From Acherontichlamydia pituitae (lineage in GTDB: Bacteria > Chlamydiota > Chlamydiia > Chlamydiales > Rhabdochlamydiaceae): 64,000 nucleotides of DNA. Shown here one piece after another: positions 45,473-53,969 of this stretch (positions within the stretch are counted from its first letter, which is position 1; each line of letters begins with the position of its first letter). The DNA lies in the NCBI GenBank assembly GCA_019634675.1, contig JAHCAX010000001.1, forward strand, positions 310,001 through 374,000, in the 5' to 3' direction. The notes beneath the pieces are model-generated. The model did not search any database, was not told the DNA's origin, and saw only the letters and a program-made list of their open reading frames with translations. A program made the position numbers and the translations under genes.

Positions 45473-46537
45473 ATGTCAGACAACCAAGCAAAGAAAAAAG
45501 CGTTAGAGCTCGCCATTTCCCATATTGAGAAGCAATTTGGCGAAGGCTCGATCATGACTCTCGGCAAACATTCCGCATCCAGAGAAATGAGCGTCATCAA
45601 AACGGGAGCCATCACCCTCGACATCGCCCTTGGCATCGGCGGCGTACCGCGCGGAAGGATCATCGAAATCTATGGCCCTGAATCTTCCGGAAAATCAACG
45701 CTTGCCACCCATATCGTTGCCAACGCGCAAAAGAATGGCGGCCTTGCCGCTTACATCGACGCCGAGCATGCGCTCGATCCATCCTACGCCTCCAAAATCG
45801 GCGTTAACCTCGATGAACTGATGATCTCCCAGCCCGATTCCGGAGAAGATGCGTTAAATATTGCTGAGACGCTTGCCCGCTCCAATGCTATCGACCTTAT
45901 TGTGATCGACTCGGTTGCAGCGCTTGTTCCTAAAAATGAGTTGGAAGGCGAGATCGGCGATTCTTTCATGGGATTGCAAGCCCGCATGATGTCGCAAGCT
46001 CTGCGCAAACTCACATCCACCCTTTCCAAAAGCAACACATGCGCCATCTTCATCAACCAGATCCGCGAGAAGATCGGAGTGATGTTCGGCAATCCTGAGA
46101 CGACAACAGGTGGACGGGCGCTCAAGTTCTACGCGTCGATCCGCATGGACATCCGCCGCATCGGCAGCATTAAAGGAAGCGACGGAAATGAAGCTGGCAA
46201 CCGCGTCAAAGTCAAAGTCGTGAAGAACAAGCTTGCGCCTCCTTTCCAATCGGCCGAGTTCGACATCCTCTTTAATGAAGGGATCTCACGGGTTGGATCG
46301 ATCCTCGACCTCGCTGTCGATCTTGCGATCATCGATAAGAAAGGAACATGGTTCAGCTACAATGGCAACAGGCTCGGCCAAGGCCGCGAAGCTGCGCGTG
46401 AAGAACTGAAGAAAAACCCCAAACTTGTCGATGAGATTGAAAAGGCTGTGATTGCCAAGCTAGCCGATGGAAAAGGGCTGCCATTAAAGGATGCAGCAAC
46501 CATTGGACAAAGCGCTGGCGAGCTTGCCGAAGTATAA
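45473..46537 (+). CDS. recA: Recombinase RecA
   Basis: A 354-residue protein. Walker A is GPESSGKST, preceded by GVPRGRIIEIYGPE; further hallmarks are IDAEHALDPSYASKIGVN, DLIVIDSVAALVPK, FINQIREKIGVMFGNPETTTGGRALKFYAS and LKKNPKLVDEIE near the end. It catalyses homologous strand exchange and repair. AAGGGG lies just upstream of the ATG. The next gene (LysE) starts 9 bp after its stop. In Chlamydia recA adjoins ygfA (recalled); here 13 kb intervenes. Confidence 0.97.
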   Translation: MSDNQAKKKALELAISHIEKQFGEGSIMTLGKHSASREMSVIKTGAITLDIALGIGGVPRGRIIEIYGPESSGKSTLATHIVANAQKNGGLAAYIDAEHALDPSYASKIGVNLDELMISQPDSGEDALNIAETLARSNAIDLIVIDSVAALVPKNELEGEIGDSFMGLQARMMSQALRKLTSTLSKSNTCAIFINQIREKIGVMFGNPETTTGGRALKFYASIRMDIRRIGSIKGSDGNEAGNRVKVKVVKNKLAPPFQSAEFDILFNEGISRVGSILDLAVDLAIIDKKGTWFSYNGNRLGQGREAAREELKKNPKLVDEIEKAVIAKLADGKGLPLKDAATIGQSAGELAEV

Positions 46538-46546
46538 AAATTTTTT

Positions 46547-47158
46547 ATGGACTTTCTGATCAAAGGGATCATCGTCGGTTTCAGCATTGCAGCCCCCGTT
46601 GGTCCTATTGGAATCCTCTGCATCAAACGGACGCTGCATGCAGGCAGGCTAAGCGGCCTTGCATGCGGTCTTGGCGCAGCGTGCGCCGACGGAATGTACG
46701 GGATCATTGCCGGTTTTGGCCTGACCGGCATTTCCTCTCTTCTCTTAAGCTACCAAAATTGGTTTCAAGCTTTAGGCGGCCTCTTTCTCCTCTACCTGGG
46801 CTTCCGAATATTTCGTGAAAAACCGGCCAAAACAGAAGCTTCGATCAAAGAGAAAGGAAAGTTTAAAGACTTCACTTCAACATTCATCCTCACCTTGACC
46901 AATCCGTTGACCATCCTCTCCTTCATGGCCATTTTTGCAGGGCTGGGACTCGTTCAAGGATCAGTCCAATTCTCTAAATCGATACAGCTTGTCGCCGGAG
47001 TCTTTCTAGGATCGGCGCTGTGGTGGCTGATCTTGGCAGAGCTTGTCACACTGTTCCGCAAGCGCGTCAGCGAAAAGCTGCTGCTCTGGATCAACCGGTC
47101 GGCCGGCATCCTGATCATCTGTTTTGGATTGGGAGCGCTTTACCATCTGATTGCTTGA
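46547..47158 (+). CDS. LysE/RhtB-family amino acid exporter
   Basis: A 203-residue membrane protein with about six helices. The N-terminal FSIAAPVGPIGILCIKRTL and GLACGLGAACADGMYGIIAGFG blocks and the central LTNPLTILSFMAIF are typical of LysE/RhtB. Substrate unknown, probably an amino acid or derivative. It starts 9 bp after recA and is likely read from that transcript. Confidence 0.85.
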   Translation: MDFLIKGIIVGFSIAAPVGPIGILCIKRTLHAGRLSGLACGLGAACADGMYGIIAGFGLTGISSLLLSYQNWFQALGGLFLLYLGFRIFREKPAKTEASIKEKGKFKDFTSTFILTLTNPLTILSFMAIFAGLGLVQGSVQFSKSIQLVAGVFLGSALWWLILAELVTLFRKRVSEKLLLWINRSAGILIICFGLGALYHLIA

Positions 47159-47275
47159 ATACCGTAAAAATCATTCTAGCTATCCTATATTTTTTGATGT
47201 TCTTTTACAGACTTGAACGCTTTTGTGAATCTAGGGTAAAATTGCTCTCCTAATTCACTTTTCTAAAGAAACTTT

Positions 47276-48082
47276 ATGATAAAAAAATTGATCGGATTCC
47301 TTTTTCTAACCTGCTTTTGCATAGGATATGCAGAAATTCAGACAGCAACCTCTTTAAAGCCTATTCAACAGGAGATTGCCGATAGTCCTGAAAAAACCAT
47401 CGTCCTTTTGGATGTTGGCGGAACTCTCTTAGCCTATCCAGATGCCGTTCTGCATCCCGATCATGAAGCTTGGAAATATGAATGGTTTCAAAAACACTGC
47501 CCGATGATCGCTAAGGAAGAAAAAATTGCTTTTGATCGAATCATCCTAGGCACTTTGGACAAATGGAAGCTGCTTGATCCAAAATGGCCTGAAGTAATTA
47601 TCCAAGCGCAAGGTTTGGGGATCAAAGTAGCCGCGTTTACAAAAGTCGCTCTGGATCCATCGATAAGAGGCTCAAGAGCTCAAATATTGCGGGATCTTGG
47701 AATACCCTTTAAAGACGATCTACCAACGCTTGCAAATGGGGATTTCTACGAATACGCCCAAGGCGTGATTGAAACAGAACATCCAGCAAAAGGCCCTGTC
47801 TTAAAAGAAATCCTATCCAATCTATCTGAACGTCCCGAGAAGATCATTTTTGTAGATGATCGGATGAAGCAGATCAAAAGCGTCGACGACGCCTGCCGGG
47901 AGCTTGAAATCCCATGCATAGCTTTTCATTATGTTCCGCATTCAAGCCCACCCCATCTCGATGAAAAAATAGCCGATTATCAATTATCAGCATTGGTTCG
48001 GGAAGGCCGTTGGGTTTCTGAAAGCGAAGCTCTTTTGGAAATGGAAAAGTGTGAAAACTCTTGCGTGCCTATAGAACGCTGA
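47276..48082 (+). CDS. Exported HAD-like protein (DUF2608 type)
   Basis: A 268-residue protein with a signal peptide (LIGFLFLTCFCIGYA) followed by a HAD fold. Motif I is LLDVGGTLL (Asp46, then Gly48 where phosphatases have the acid/base Asp), and the C-terminal motif is IIFVDDRMKQI. This layout matches a family of secreted HAD-like proteins in Chlamydiae and Legionella. The Asp-to-Gly change suggests loss or change of phosphatase activity. It begins about 120 bp after the LysE gene and stands next to the convergent GT32-like gene. Confidence 0.75.
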   Translation: MIKKLIGFLFLTCFCIGYAEIQTATSLKPIQQEIADSPEKTIVLLDVGGTLLAYPDAVLHPDHEAWKYEWFQKHCPMIAKEEKIAFDRIILGTLDKWKLLDPKWPEVIIQAQGLGIKVAAFTKVALDPSIRGSRAQILRDLGIPFKDDLPTLANGDFYEYAQGVIETEHPAKGPVLKEILSNLSERPEKIIFVDDRMKQIKSVDDACRELEIPCIAFHYVPHSSPPHLDEKIADYQLSALVREGRWVSESEALLEMEKCENSCVPIER

Positions 48083-48092
48083 GCACTTTCTG

Positions 48093-48977
48093 CTACCACG
48101 ATTGAAGCCAGCTCGCCATCCAATAATGGATGGCAAAAGATTCTGGCGTCAACCATTTTACAGCAAAGTCATGCGTCCGTTGTGAACGGTTCAATACAGG
48201 AGGGAATGGATACAGGAATGTTGCCGGAAAGATGATCACTCCATCCGATTCATCAGACGAAGCTTTCATGAAACATCGGGTAAAATAATAGGGCCCGCTC
48301 CGATCAAAGATCCCAAAATTTCCATCCGTAACCTCTGTTTGCGCAGCATAATTGCCAGCAAGATCTTCAACGCAGGCATTGATAATGGGATGATTTGGAA
48401 TTGTGCCAATGAGTCCATTATTGAGAGAAACGGTAACCCACGCAGGCACGCCTGAAAAAAATTCGAAATTTTCAACGAGGATGTCTAAGGGCCTGAAACA
48501 TTCAAAATCGATATCAACATAGACGCCGCCCCATTCCTGTAATAATTCATAGCGTAAGATATCCGACTTCTCAGCATAGTTTTGGGCTTGTTCATATTGA
48601 GCGCGGTTGCGCATGTTCATTTTTTTAACATCTGCATCCGTCCACAGGATGTAGGTCCATGTTGGATGGTGCTCCTTCCAAGAAGCTTGAAGATGTTTAA
48701 ATTTTTCAGGAAGGGGGCTTCCAAGCCAAATTTGATGGATGATCTTCGGAATGCCATTCCCAGGATTTCTTTTTAAACAAGAAGGCATATTGCGTTCGTA
48801 GAGAGAAAGGTACCGCCTTCCTGTTGCGTTATCTTCCAAAGAATGACGCGACTGTTGAGGATCTGTTGCTCGGTCCATCGATTCAAGAAAATCGACTTTT
48901 AGTACAACCTCGTCAACTTGCAAATCTGCGTGCAGGTTCGCAAAAACCAAAAGAAACAGGCAGCAGGCGATTCTCAT
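48093..48977 (-). CDS. Exported GT32-like glycosyltransferase (DXD)
   Basis: A 294-residue protein with a signal peptide (RIACCLFLLVFANLHA). The catalytic domain has the GT32/TcdA-like pattern: GIPKIIHQIWLGSPLPEK, YILWTDADV, AEKSDILRYELLQEWGGVYVDIDFE (the DXD motif), and a C-terminal AIHYWMASWLQSW. It should transfer a sugar from a nucleotide donor, but export places it away from cytosolic donors, so action in the inclusion or host is a possibility. The ATG at 48977 follows AAGG by 7 nt; a GTG at 48983 is weaker. It starts 9 bp after the prenyl synthase gene. Confidence 0.85.
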   Translation of the reverse strand: MRIACCLFLLVFANLHADLQVDEVVLKVDFLESMDRATDPQQSRHSLEDNATGRRYLSLYERNMPSCLKRNPGNGIPKIIHQIWLGSPLPEKFKHLQASWKEHHPTWTYILWTDADVKKMNMRNRAQYEQAQNYAEKSDILRYELLQEWGGVYVDIDFECFRPLDILVENFEFFSGVPAWVTVSLNNGLIGTIPNHPIINACVEDLAGNYAAQTEVTDGNFGIFDRSGPYYFTRCFMKASSDESDGVIIFPATFLYPFPPVLNRSQRTHDFAVKWLTPESFAIHYWMASWLQSW

Positions 48978-48986
48978 CGACACACC

Positions 48987-49925
48987 TTAGTTCATCGATT
49001 GGGCATTCGTTACAGCGTATTTGACCAGGATTTGGCACATCTTCTCAAAGGATGGTGTAAAGAGCTTTAGCTCTTGTAAAATCTTTTGCAGGCTTCTCAT
49101 TTCCTCATCAAAATAAAGAAGAGCTCTCTCTTTGCCGATCAAACGGGCGATGCTGATCTCGCGCTGCTTCTTCTCATCTTGCAGCATATCGCCAAGATCG
49201 TCCGCTGTCTGAAACGCCATGCCGAAATGATAGGCCGCTTTGCGCACGCGGTCGAGCTTGCTGACATCTCCGCCGCCGAACACCCAGCCTAAAACAAAGG
49301 ACACTTCGAACAAAGTAACCGTTTTCTTATAGATCACCTGCTTGACAGTCTCGAGGTTTTGATTGGGAGGGAACAGATCGAGGAATTGACCGCCTGTAGC
49401 GCCAAGGATCCCGGCGCAATGGGTCGCAGACTCTAACGCAATCACACAGGCTTTATCGCTAAATTGGGAAAACGGGGGTCCCGATTGATGCATCGCAGCT
49501 GCATTCGCATGGATCTTTTCAAAGGCCGCTGTAATCAAAGCGTAGCTTGCAAGAAGGGCGATCGATTCCCCATAGACCTTGTGCAAAGAAGGTTTATCCC
49601 TTCTCTCATCATCGTTGTCCATGCAAGGAAGATCGTCGGCAATCAGCGAAGCTGTATGAAAAAATTCGACAGAAAGGGCAGATGGATAGACATTCATCCC
49701 ATTGCCAAGCGCCTCGGCGATCAGCAAAACGATCAGGGGGCGGAACCGCTTCCCTCCGTTTGTCAGCGCATATTCGCAGGCATCCCGGAGCTTTGTTTTT
49801 TCTCCAAATGCAACGATGCTTTTTGCGATCTCCTGTTCGATCTTATCGCGATGAAAAAAGAAATGGGATGACCCGCCTTTAGATATTTCCGCTATATTCT
49901 TTTTCTGTTCTGTGTCGACTGTCAT
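48987..49925 (-). CDS. ispA: Polyprenyl diphosphate synthase (IspA-type)
   Basis: A 312-residue all-helical prenyltransferase making farnesyl or geranylgeranyl diphosphate from IPP and DMAPP. The first Asp-rich motif is DDLPCMDNDDERRDKP and the second AFQTADDLGDM; GGKRFRPLIVLL is the conserved start. A long insertion is not seen, so chain length is probably short (FPP-type). It lies between the hexapeptide protein (2 bp away) and the GT32-like gene. Confidence 0.9.
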   Translation of the reverse strand: MTVDTEQKKNIAEISKGGSSHFFFHRDKIEQEIAKSIVAFGEKTKLRDACEYALTNGGKRFRPLIVLLIAEALGNGMNVYPSALSVEFFHTASLIADDLPCMDNDDERRDKPSLHKVYGESIALLASYALITAAFEKIHANAAAMHQSGPPFSQFSDKACVIALESATHCAGILGATGGQFLDLFPPNQNLETVKQVIYKKTVTLFEVSFVLGWVFGGGDVSKLDRVRKAAYHFGMAFQTADDLGDMLQDEKKQREISIARLIGKERALLYFDEEMRSLQKILQELKLFTPSFEKMCQILVKYAVTNAQSMN

Positions 49926-49927
49926 TG

Positions 49928-50623
49928 CTAGGTGGCTCCATTTGCCGCTATTTGATATTTTTGTAGGCCCTTTGCCCGTCCTTTTTCAGGAACAAATCCT
50001 TGGACGTTCACGCAGGGATAAACGATTGCTCCGCGCCCGATCAGCGTACCTGGGTTGGTGACGCTGTTGCAGCCCAACTGAGCTCCGTCGCCAATGATCG
50101 CTCCCAATTTCTTCAACTCTGTTTTATAACGCTCGCCTTGGACAACAACGGTTACAGGCGAATGATCAAGCTTTAAATTTGCGCACTTAACGCCAGCGCC
50201 TAAATTCACTGCGTTGCCTAAAATCGAATCTCCCACATAATTAAAATGGGCAGCGCTTGCTCGATCAAGCAGGATCGAATGCTTGATTTCCGTATCATGG
50301 CCGATAACGCACGCCTCGCCAGCGATCACATCGCCGCGAATATAGGCCCCATGCCGAACCTGGCAATTATTCCCAATGATGCACGGACCTTGGATGTAGG
50401 CTCCCGGTTCAACGACAGTTCCGCTGCCGATCGATATCAGCTCTGGGTTGACTAAATGGACAGAGGCTGGAATTTCAACTTCGATCTTTCCCAACTTCTG
50501 CTCTTTAAGATACTCGGAAAGGCGCTCTAACGCTTCCCAGACATAAGCGCACCCTTCAAAAAGCTCCGCATGGACAAAATGCTCTAAAATAAAAAAGGCT
50601 GAAGGAGATACTAAATGGGACAT
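49928..50623 (-). CDS. Left-handed beta-helix (hexapeptide) transferase-like protein, GlmU C-domain type
   Basis: A 231-residue protein. Residues 60-190 are hexapeptide repeats (VVEPGAYIQGPCIIGNNCQVRHGAYIRGDVIAGEACVIG and on), the fold of GlmU-type acetyltransferases. HFNYVGDSILGNAVNLGAGVKCANLK and NPGTLIGRGAIVYPCVNVQGFV match the GlmU acetyltransferase block, whereas no pyrophosphorylase domain is present. It may be a stand-alone GlcN-1-P acetyltransferase. It starts the operon that continues with ispA and the GT32-like gene. Confidence 0.75.
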   Translation of the reverse strand: MSHLVSPSAFFILEHFVHAELFEGCAYVWEALERLSEYLKEQKLGKIEVEIPASVHLVNPELISIGSGTVVEPGAYIQGPCIIGNNCQVRHGAYIRGDVIAGEACVIGHDTEIKHSILLDRASAAHFNYVGDSILGNAVNLGAGVKCANLKLDHSPVTVVVQGERYKTELKKLGAIIGDGAQLGCNSVTNPGTLIGRGAIVYPCVNVQGFVPEKGRAKGLQKYQIAANGAT

Positions 50624-50831
50624 CTTTTGTCTTATACGTTAGCAGGGAAAAACTAAATATTTCTCGTTAGTAAAAGGCCATATTATCGAATAGAGGTGTT
50701 TATGTCAGATGGAATTCTCTCAATCTTTTTCTTGACAATCTTGAGGTTCGAAAAAAGACCAAAAAGCTCTTAAGATCCCCTTTAAGGATACATATATCTA
50801 TTATTCTCTTCTTCTTCTAACATTGTGGGGA

Positions 50832-50970
50832 TGTTGATAACCCCTGCCGTTTGCCAATGAAAAAAAGATGTTGATAACTTGTTGAAGAGTTGATCATGAA
50901 AACGGGCTTATCGACAATCGACAATTTATCGACAACCTTTTGTAACAGTTGATGACAGAGTTTTCCACAA
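50832..50970. promoter_or_regulatory. Cluster of DnaA-box-like sites, candidate replication origin or DnaA-controlled leader
   Basis: In 140 bp there are two TGTTGATAA (50832-50840 and 50869-50877, reverse of TTATCAACA), two TTATCGACA (50908-50916 and 50926-50934) and TTTTCCACA (50962-50970), all within one or two bases of TTATCCACA. ATCGACAA also repeats three times at 8-10 bp spacing from 50910. A pyrimidine/A-T-rich stretch (50785-50820, CATATATCTATTATTCTCTTC) precedes it. The remaining intergenic part from 50624 shows no gene. Functional status is unproven. Confidence 0.5.
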
Positions 50971-52109
50971 TCCCCTCCGATCAGATCCGATGCAACTATT
51001 TTCCTATCTGTTCCGGATGCGAGATCCATGATGGGGTAACATCTCCACAGATCTATAATGATGTGAAATCTTTTTTTCAATCCATGGATCCATCCCTTCT
51101 TGTTCCTCTTTACCATCAAGAAATTATTGGATGGAGGACTCGATCGAAATTGGCTGTCCGAGGACGGGAGATCGAACCTGAGATAGGCCTGTTTAAAAAG
51201 GGGACCCATGAAGTAGTCTCGATCCCCGATTGCCCCTTGCACCATCCCGCCATCAATAAAGCATACGAGGCTGTTCGGCAGAAGATCATCGAAATGAAAC
51301 TTCCCCCTTATCGTGAAGATCAACTGACAGGGATCCTCCGCTATCTCCAATTTGTTGTGGAGCGCAAAAGCCGGCGCGTCCAGCTCAGTTTAAGCGTCAA
51401 CCGGCAAGGAAAAGACCCTGTTATCGACCGTTTTGTCAAACAACTTTATAAAGAAGGGATGTTTTTGGGGATCTGGGTCAATTATCTGCCCGGATCGACC
51501 AATCGGATCTTTGGGGATAAGTGGGAGCTGATCGCCGGAGAGCCCTATCTTGTGGAGAATTTGTGCGGACTGACATTTTCTTTGCATCCCGCCTGTTTTG
51601 CCCAAGCGCATCTCTCTTTGTTTGAGAAGATCTTGAAATCGGTCCAACAGTCCATTCAAAAAGATTCCAGCGTCGTTGAGTTCTACGCCGGCATCGGCGT
51701 CATCGGACTCAGTGTTGTCCACCTTTGCAAAAAGGTTATTTGCTCTGAGATCAATCCCTATTCGGAAGAGTGTTTCCACCTTTCCCGATTGCAGCTTGCT
51801 CCCGATCTGCAAAAAAAAGTCAGCTTCATTTTAGGAAGCGTGGAAAAAAAACTGGACCTTGTCGACCAAGGCGACGTCCTCATCGTCGATCCGCCGCGGA
51901 AAGGACTGGATCCCTGCCTGCTTGATAAAATTCTATCCTCATCCCATTTGAAGCAGCTGATCTATGTCAGTTGCGGTTTTTATTCGTTTAAACGAGACTG
52001 TGAAAAATTGTTAGAAAAGGGATGGAAGGTGGAAAAGGCCGAGGCCTATCTTCTTTTCCCAGGAACCAACCATGTCGAAACATTGTGCGTACTGACAAGA
52101 TGCAGCTGA
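50952..52109 (+). CDS. RNA uracil-C5 methyltransferase (TrmA/RlmD type)
   Basis: A 385-residue SAM enzyme. The N-terminus has a Cys cluster (CNYFPICSGCEIH) matching the 4Fe-4S-binding RlmD/RlmCD type. Central blocks are VEFYAGIGVIGLSVV (SAM motif I), VIVDPPRKGLD (DPPR substrate/nucleophile neighbourhood) and LIYVSCGFYSFKRDC with the nucleophilic Cys. RlmD methylates 23S rRNA uridines; which uridine is modified cannot be told. The start is ATG 50952; the upstream TTG at 50949 is ignored. The next gene overlaps it by 10 bp. The DnaA-box-like cluster overlaps its 5' end. Confidence 0.9.
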   Translation: MTEFSTIPSDQIRCNYFPICSGCEIHDGVTSPQIYNDVKSFFQSMDPSLLVPLYHQEIIGWRTRSKLAVRGREIEPEIGLFKKGTHEVVSIPDCPLHHPAINKAYEAVRQKIIEMKLPPYREDQLTGILRYLQFVVERKSRRVQLSLSVNRQGKDPVIDRFVKQLYKEGMFLGIWVNYLPGSTNRIFGDKWELIAGEPYLVENLCGLTFSLHPACFAQAHLSLFEKILKSVQQSIQKDSSVVEFYAGIGVIGLSVVHLCKKVICSEINPYSEECFHLSRLQLAPDLQKKVSFILGSVEKKLDLVDQGDVLIVDPPRKGLDPCLLDKILSSSHLKQLIYVSCGFYSFKRDCEKLLEKGWKVEKAEAYLLFPGTNHVETLCVLTRCS

Positions 52110-52666
52110 TCGAAAATCAAACAATACACAAAAAATCCTACTCTGAGATACCTCTCAAACACCATACCGTTTGCAATACTACGTTTGAAGGGTGCGATTT
52201 CACGGGTTGCGATTTAACAAGTTCTCGCTTTTCCGATTGCCGGTTCAAAGGATGCAACTTAAGCCTTGCAAAGATCGATGGATGCCGGTTCCAATCGGTC
52301 GAATTTGAAAGCTGCAAACTGGTCGGGGTCGACTTTACCAAGTGCGACAAGATGTTTCTTTCGCTCGCTTTCCGCCAGTGTTTGATCGGCTCTTCCAACT
52401 TCTCCGATCTGGATTTGAAGAACACCCTCTTTTCCAAATGCGTGATCAAAGAAACCTTCTTTACTGGAACAAATTTGACCGGCGCTAATTTTGCCGAGTC
52501 GGATTTGATGGGAAGCACTTTCCACAACACCAACTTGACCAAGGCCAATTTCATCGGAGCCCTAAATTACTCGATTAATCCTTTGACGAACAAGTTGTCG
52601 AAAGCAAAATTTTCCAATCCAGAAGTTTTAAGTTTGCTCCACGGTCTAGGAATTATCATCGAATAA
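52100..52666 (+). CDS. Pentapeptide-repeat protein
   Basis: A 188-residue protein built of pentapeptides of the A(D/N)LxX type: CDFTGCDLTSSRFSDCRFKGCNLS, then NLTGANFAESDLMGSTFHNTNLTKANF. These form a right-handed quadrilateral beta-helix, as in Qnr proteins. A DNA-mimic or binding function is possible, not shown. The ATG at 52100 overlaps the methyltransferase stop by 10 bp. The longer frame is the methyltransferase's own sequence out of frame. Confidence 0.85.
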   Translation: MQLIENQTIHKKSYSEIPLKHHTVCNTTFEGCDFTGCDLTSSRFSDCRFKGCNLSLAKIDGCRFQSVEFESCKLVGVDFTKCDKMFLSLAFRQCLIGSSNFSDLDLKNTLFSKCVIKETFFTGTNLTGANFAESDLMGSTFHNTNLTKANFIGALNYSINPLTNKLSKAKFSNPEVLSLLHGLGIIIE

Positions 52667-52684
52667 CGTTATTAGGGGAAGATC

Positions 52685-53008
52685 ATGTTCGCAGTCATCT
52701 ATCGCAACTACATCAAAGAAGGGCATGATGAGCAGTTCCAACAAGCTTGGAACCAAGTTGCCAATTATTTCGTCCAACACCGAGGAGCGATCGGATCCTG
52801 TTTGCATCGGAGCTCAGACGGCCTTTGGGTCGCCTATTCCCGATGGCCTGACAAACAAACTCGCGATGCCTCATGGCCAAGCGATGAAGATCCATCTGCA
52901 GAACTTCCTGCCGAAATCCGCAAAGCAGTTTTGACCATCAAAAACTGCTTGGACCAGGAACGCGCATTTCCTGAGATCCACATGGATGTCATCAATGATC
53001 TGCTTTGA
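52685..53008 (+). CDS. ABM-like dimeric alpha-beta barrel protein
   Basis: A 107-residue protein with a ferredoxin-like pattern (FAVIYRNYIKEGHDEQFQQAWNQVANYFV, then GSCLHRSSDGLWVAYSRWPDKQ) seen in antibiotic biosynthesis monooxygenase and related stress dimers. The partner substrate is unknown. AGGGG lies just before the ATG. It follows the pentapeptide gene by 18 bp. Confidence 0.75.
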   Translation: MFAVIYRNYIKEGHDEQFQQAWNQVANYFVQHRGAIGSCLHRSSDGLWVAYSRWPDKQTRDASWPSDEDPSAELPAEIRKAVLTIKNCLDQERAFPEIHMDVINDLL

Positions 53009-53014
53009 CTCTAA

Positions 53015-53033
53015 AAAGTTGCAAAGTCGAGTT
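53015..53033 (+). repeat. 19-base dispersed repeat, copy 2
   Basis: Second copy of AAAGTTGCAAAGTCGAGTT (copy 1 at 21598-21616), just after the ABM-like gene, followed by TAAGAGGGCTCTC. Confidence 0.6.
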
Positions 53034-53061
53034 TAAGAGGGCTCTCTATCTTTTTTCTTAA

Positions 53062-53451
53062 TCAAAAATCTTCGATGGTTTTTTCATCGATAGATAGTTC
53101 TTCCCCGTTCTTGATGTCTCTTAAGGCTATATTTGCTTGCTTTTCGAAATTTGATGCAACATTTGGATTTCTATATCGGTTGACATGACGTTCTGGATCA
53201 GGATAAAGCCAGAGAATGCCGTTGCGTTGATGACAAAAATTCAATTTTTCATACCCAGAAAGGTTTTCATACTCTACTTCAGATAGAGCTTTGAGATGCC
53301 ATTTTATCACCACCTCCCCATTCTTAAAGTCACGATTTGCAAATGCTCCGATTCCATCATCAAACTGGCCAATCGTTGATTCTTTAAGCAAAATATCCCC
53401 AAAATTCTTAATAATTTTTTCCTGTTGGATATCTTCTTTATGATCAGTCAT
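53062..53451 (-). CDS. SET-domain protein (small)
   Basis: A 129-residue protein resembling a minimal SET domain: GIGAFANRDFKNGEVVIKW, then NRYRNPNVASNFEKQANIALRDIKNGEELSIDE. The N-terminal GIGAFAxRDFKxGEVV and the C-terminal RDIKxGEELxID pair are the SET signature, but NHSC is replaced by RNPNV and the terminal DY by DE, so lysine-methyltransferase activity is doubtful. ATG 53451 has AAGG 6 nt upstream; the open frame further upstream overlaps the tRNA and is not coding. Chlamydial SET proteins are known effectors. Confidence 0.65.
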   Translation of the reverse strand: MTDHKEDIQQEKIIKNFGDILLKESTIGQFDDGIGAFANRDFKNGEVVIKWHLKALSEVEYENLSGYEKLNFCHQRNGILWLYPDPERHVNRYRNPNVASNFEKQANIALRDIKNGEELSIDEKTIEDF

Positions 53452-53482
53452 CAATTGCCTTAAGTGGTAGAACAAAAAGAAA

Positions 53483-53557
53483 TCTGGGTGAGAGGATTTG
53501 AACCTCCGACCCCTAGCACCCCATGCTAGTGCGCTAGCCAAGCTGCGCCACACCCAG
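53483..53557 (-). tRNA. tRNA-Pro (GGG anticodon)
   Basis: A cloverleaf of 75 nt is readable. The acceptor stem is CTGGGTG/CACCCAG with the C1-G72 pair typical of bacterial tRNA-Pro. The D-arm is GCGC/GCGC, the anticodon stem CTAGC/GCTAG encloses ATGGGGT (anticodon GGG), and the T-arm has the GGTTCAAAT loop. No CCA is encoded; 53483 is the discriminator A. Confidence 0.95.
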
Positions 53558-53572
53558 ATAGAAATTGAGGAT

Positions 53573-53827
53573 TTATACCGAAGCCAATCCTTCGAATTGG
53601 AACTCGGCCTTTCTAAATTCTTTGACGCCAATGCGAGCGCATTCGTCGATAATTTTTTCTAGAACATCGCCGGGATGGACTTCAGCAGCGGAGATATCGA
53701 CGGTGATCGATGCGGAGAAATTAACGCCGCCGCGCACGCCTTTCACTTTGAAGTTCGCGTAGATCGCATCTTTTTTTCTAGAAATGTTTTTAAAACGGAT
53801 CAGGTTGTTTTCTGCGAGGTCTTTCAT
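53573..53827 (-). CDS. Small conserved hypothetical protein
   Basis: An 84-residue protein, not a named family to me. It has a basic start (NLIRFKNISRKKDAIYANFKVKG) and an acidic amphipathic C-terminal half (DVLEKIIDECARIGVKEFRKAEFQFEG). It lies between tRNA-Pro and ung. The GGAAAGGAACC region upstream of the ATG gives a reasonable Shine-Dalgarno. Codon and residue pattern suggest it is real. Confidence 0.65.
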   Translation of the reverse strand: MKDLAENNLIRFKNISRKKDAIYANFKVKGVRGGVNFSASITVDISAAEVHPGDVLEKIIDECARIGVKEFRKAEFQFEGLASV

Positions 53828-53969
53828 ACGGGTTCCTTTCCAAGTGGAGATGAAGGAAAATCCTATTCGCTAATGGAGCTTTCTGTCAATTGAAAATGGT
53901 CGGGGCTCCTCTTGTGTCTAATTTTTTTTCTTGGTACATTTTTTAGAAATTAAAACAGGAAGAAAAGCG

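Noticed and set aside
50817..51350. 177-codon frame on the minus strand
   Set aside because: It is antisense to the RNA methyltransferase and covers the DnaA-box cluster; the plus-strand gene has full family motifs.
53452..53631. N-terminal extension of the SET-domain frame
   Set aside because: It runs through tRNA-Pro; a start at 53451 with a Shine-Dalgarno is available.
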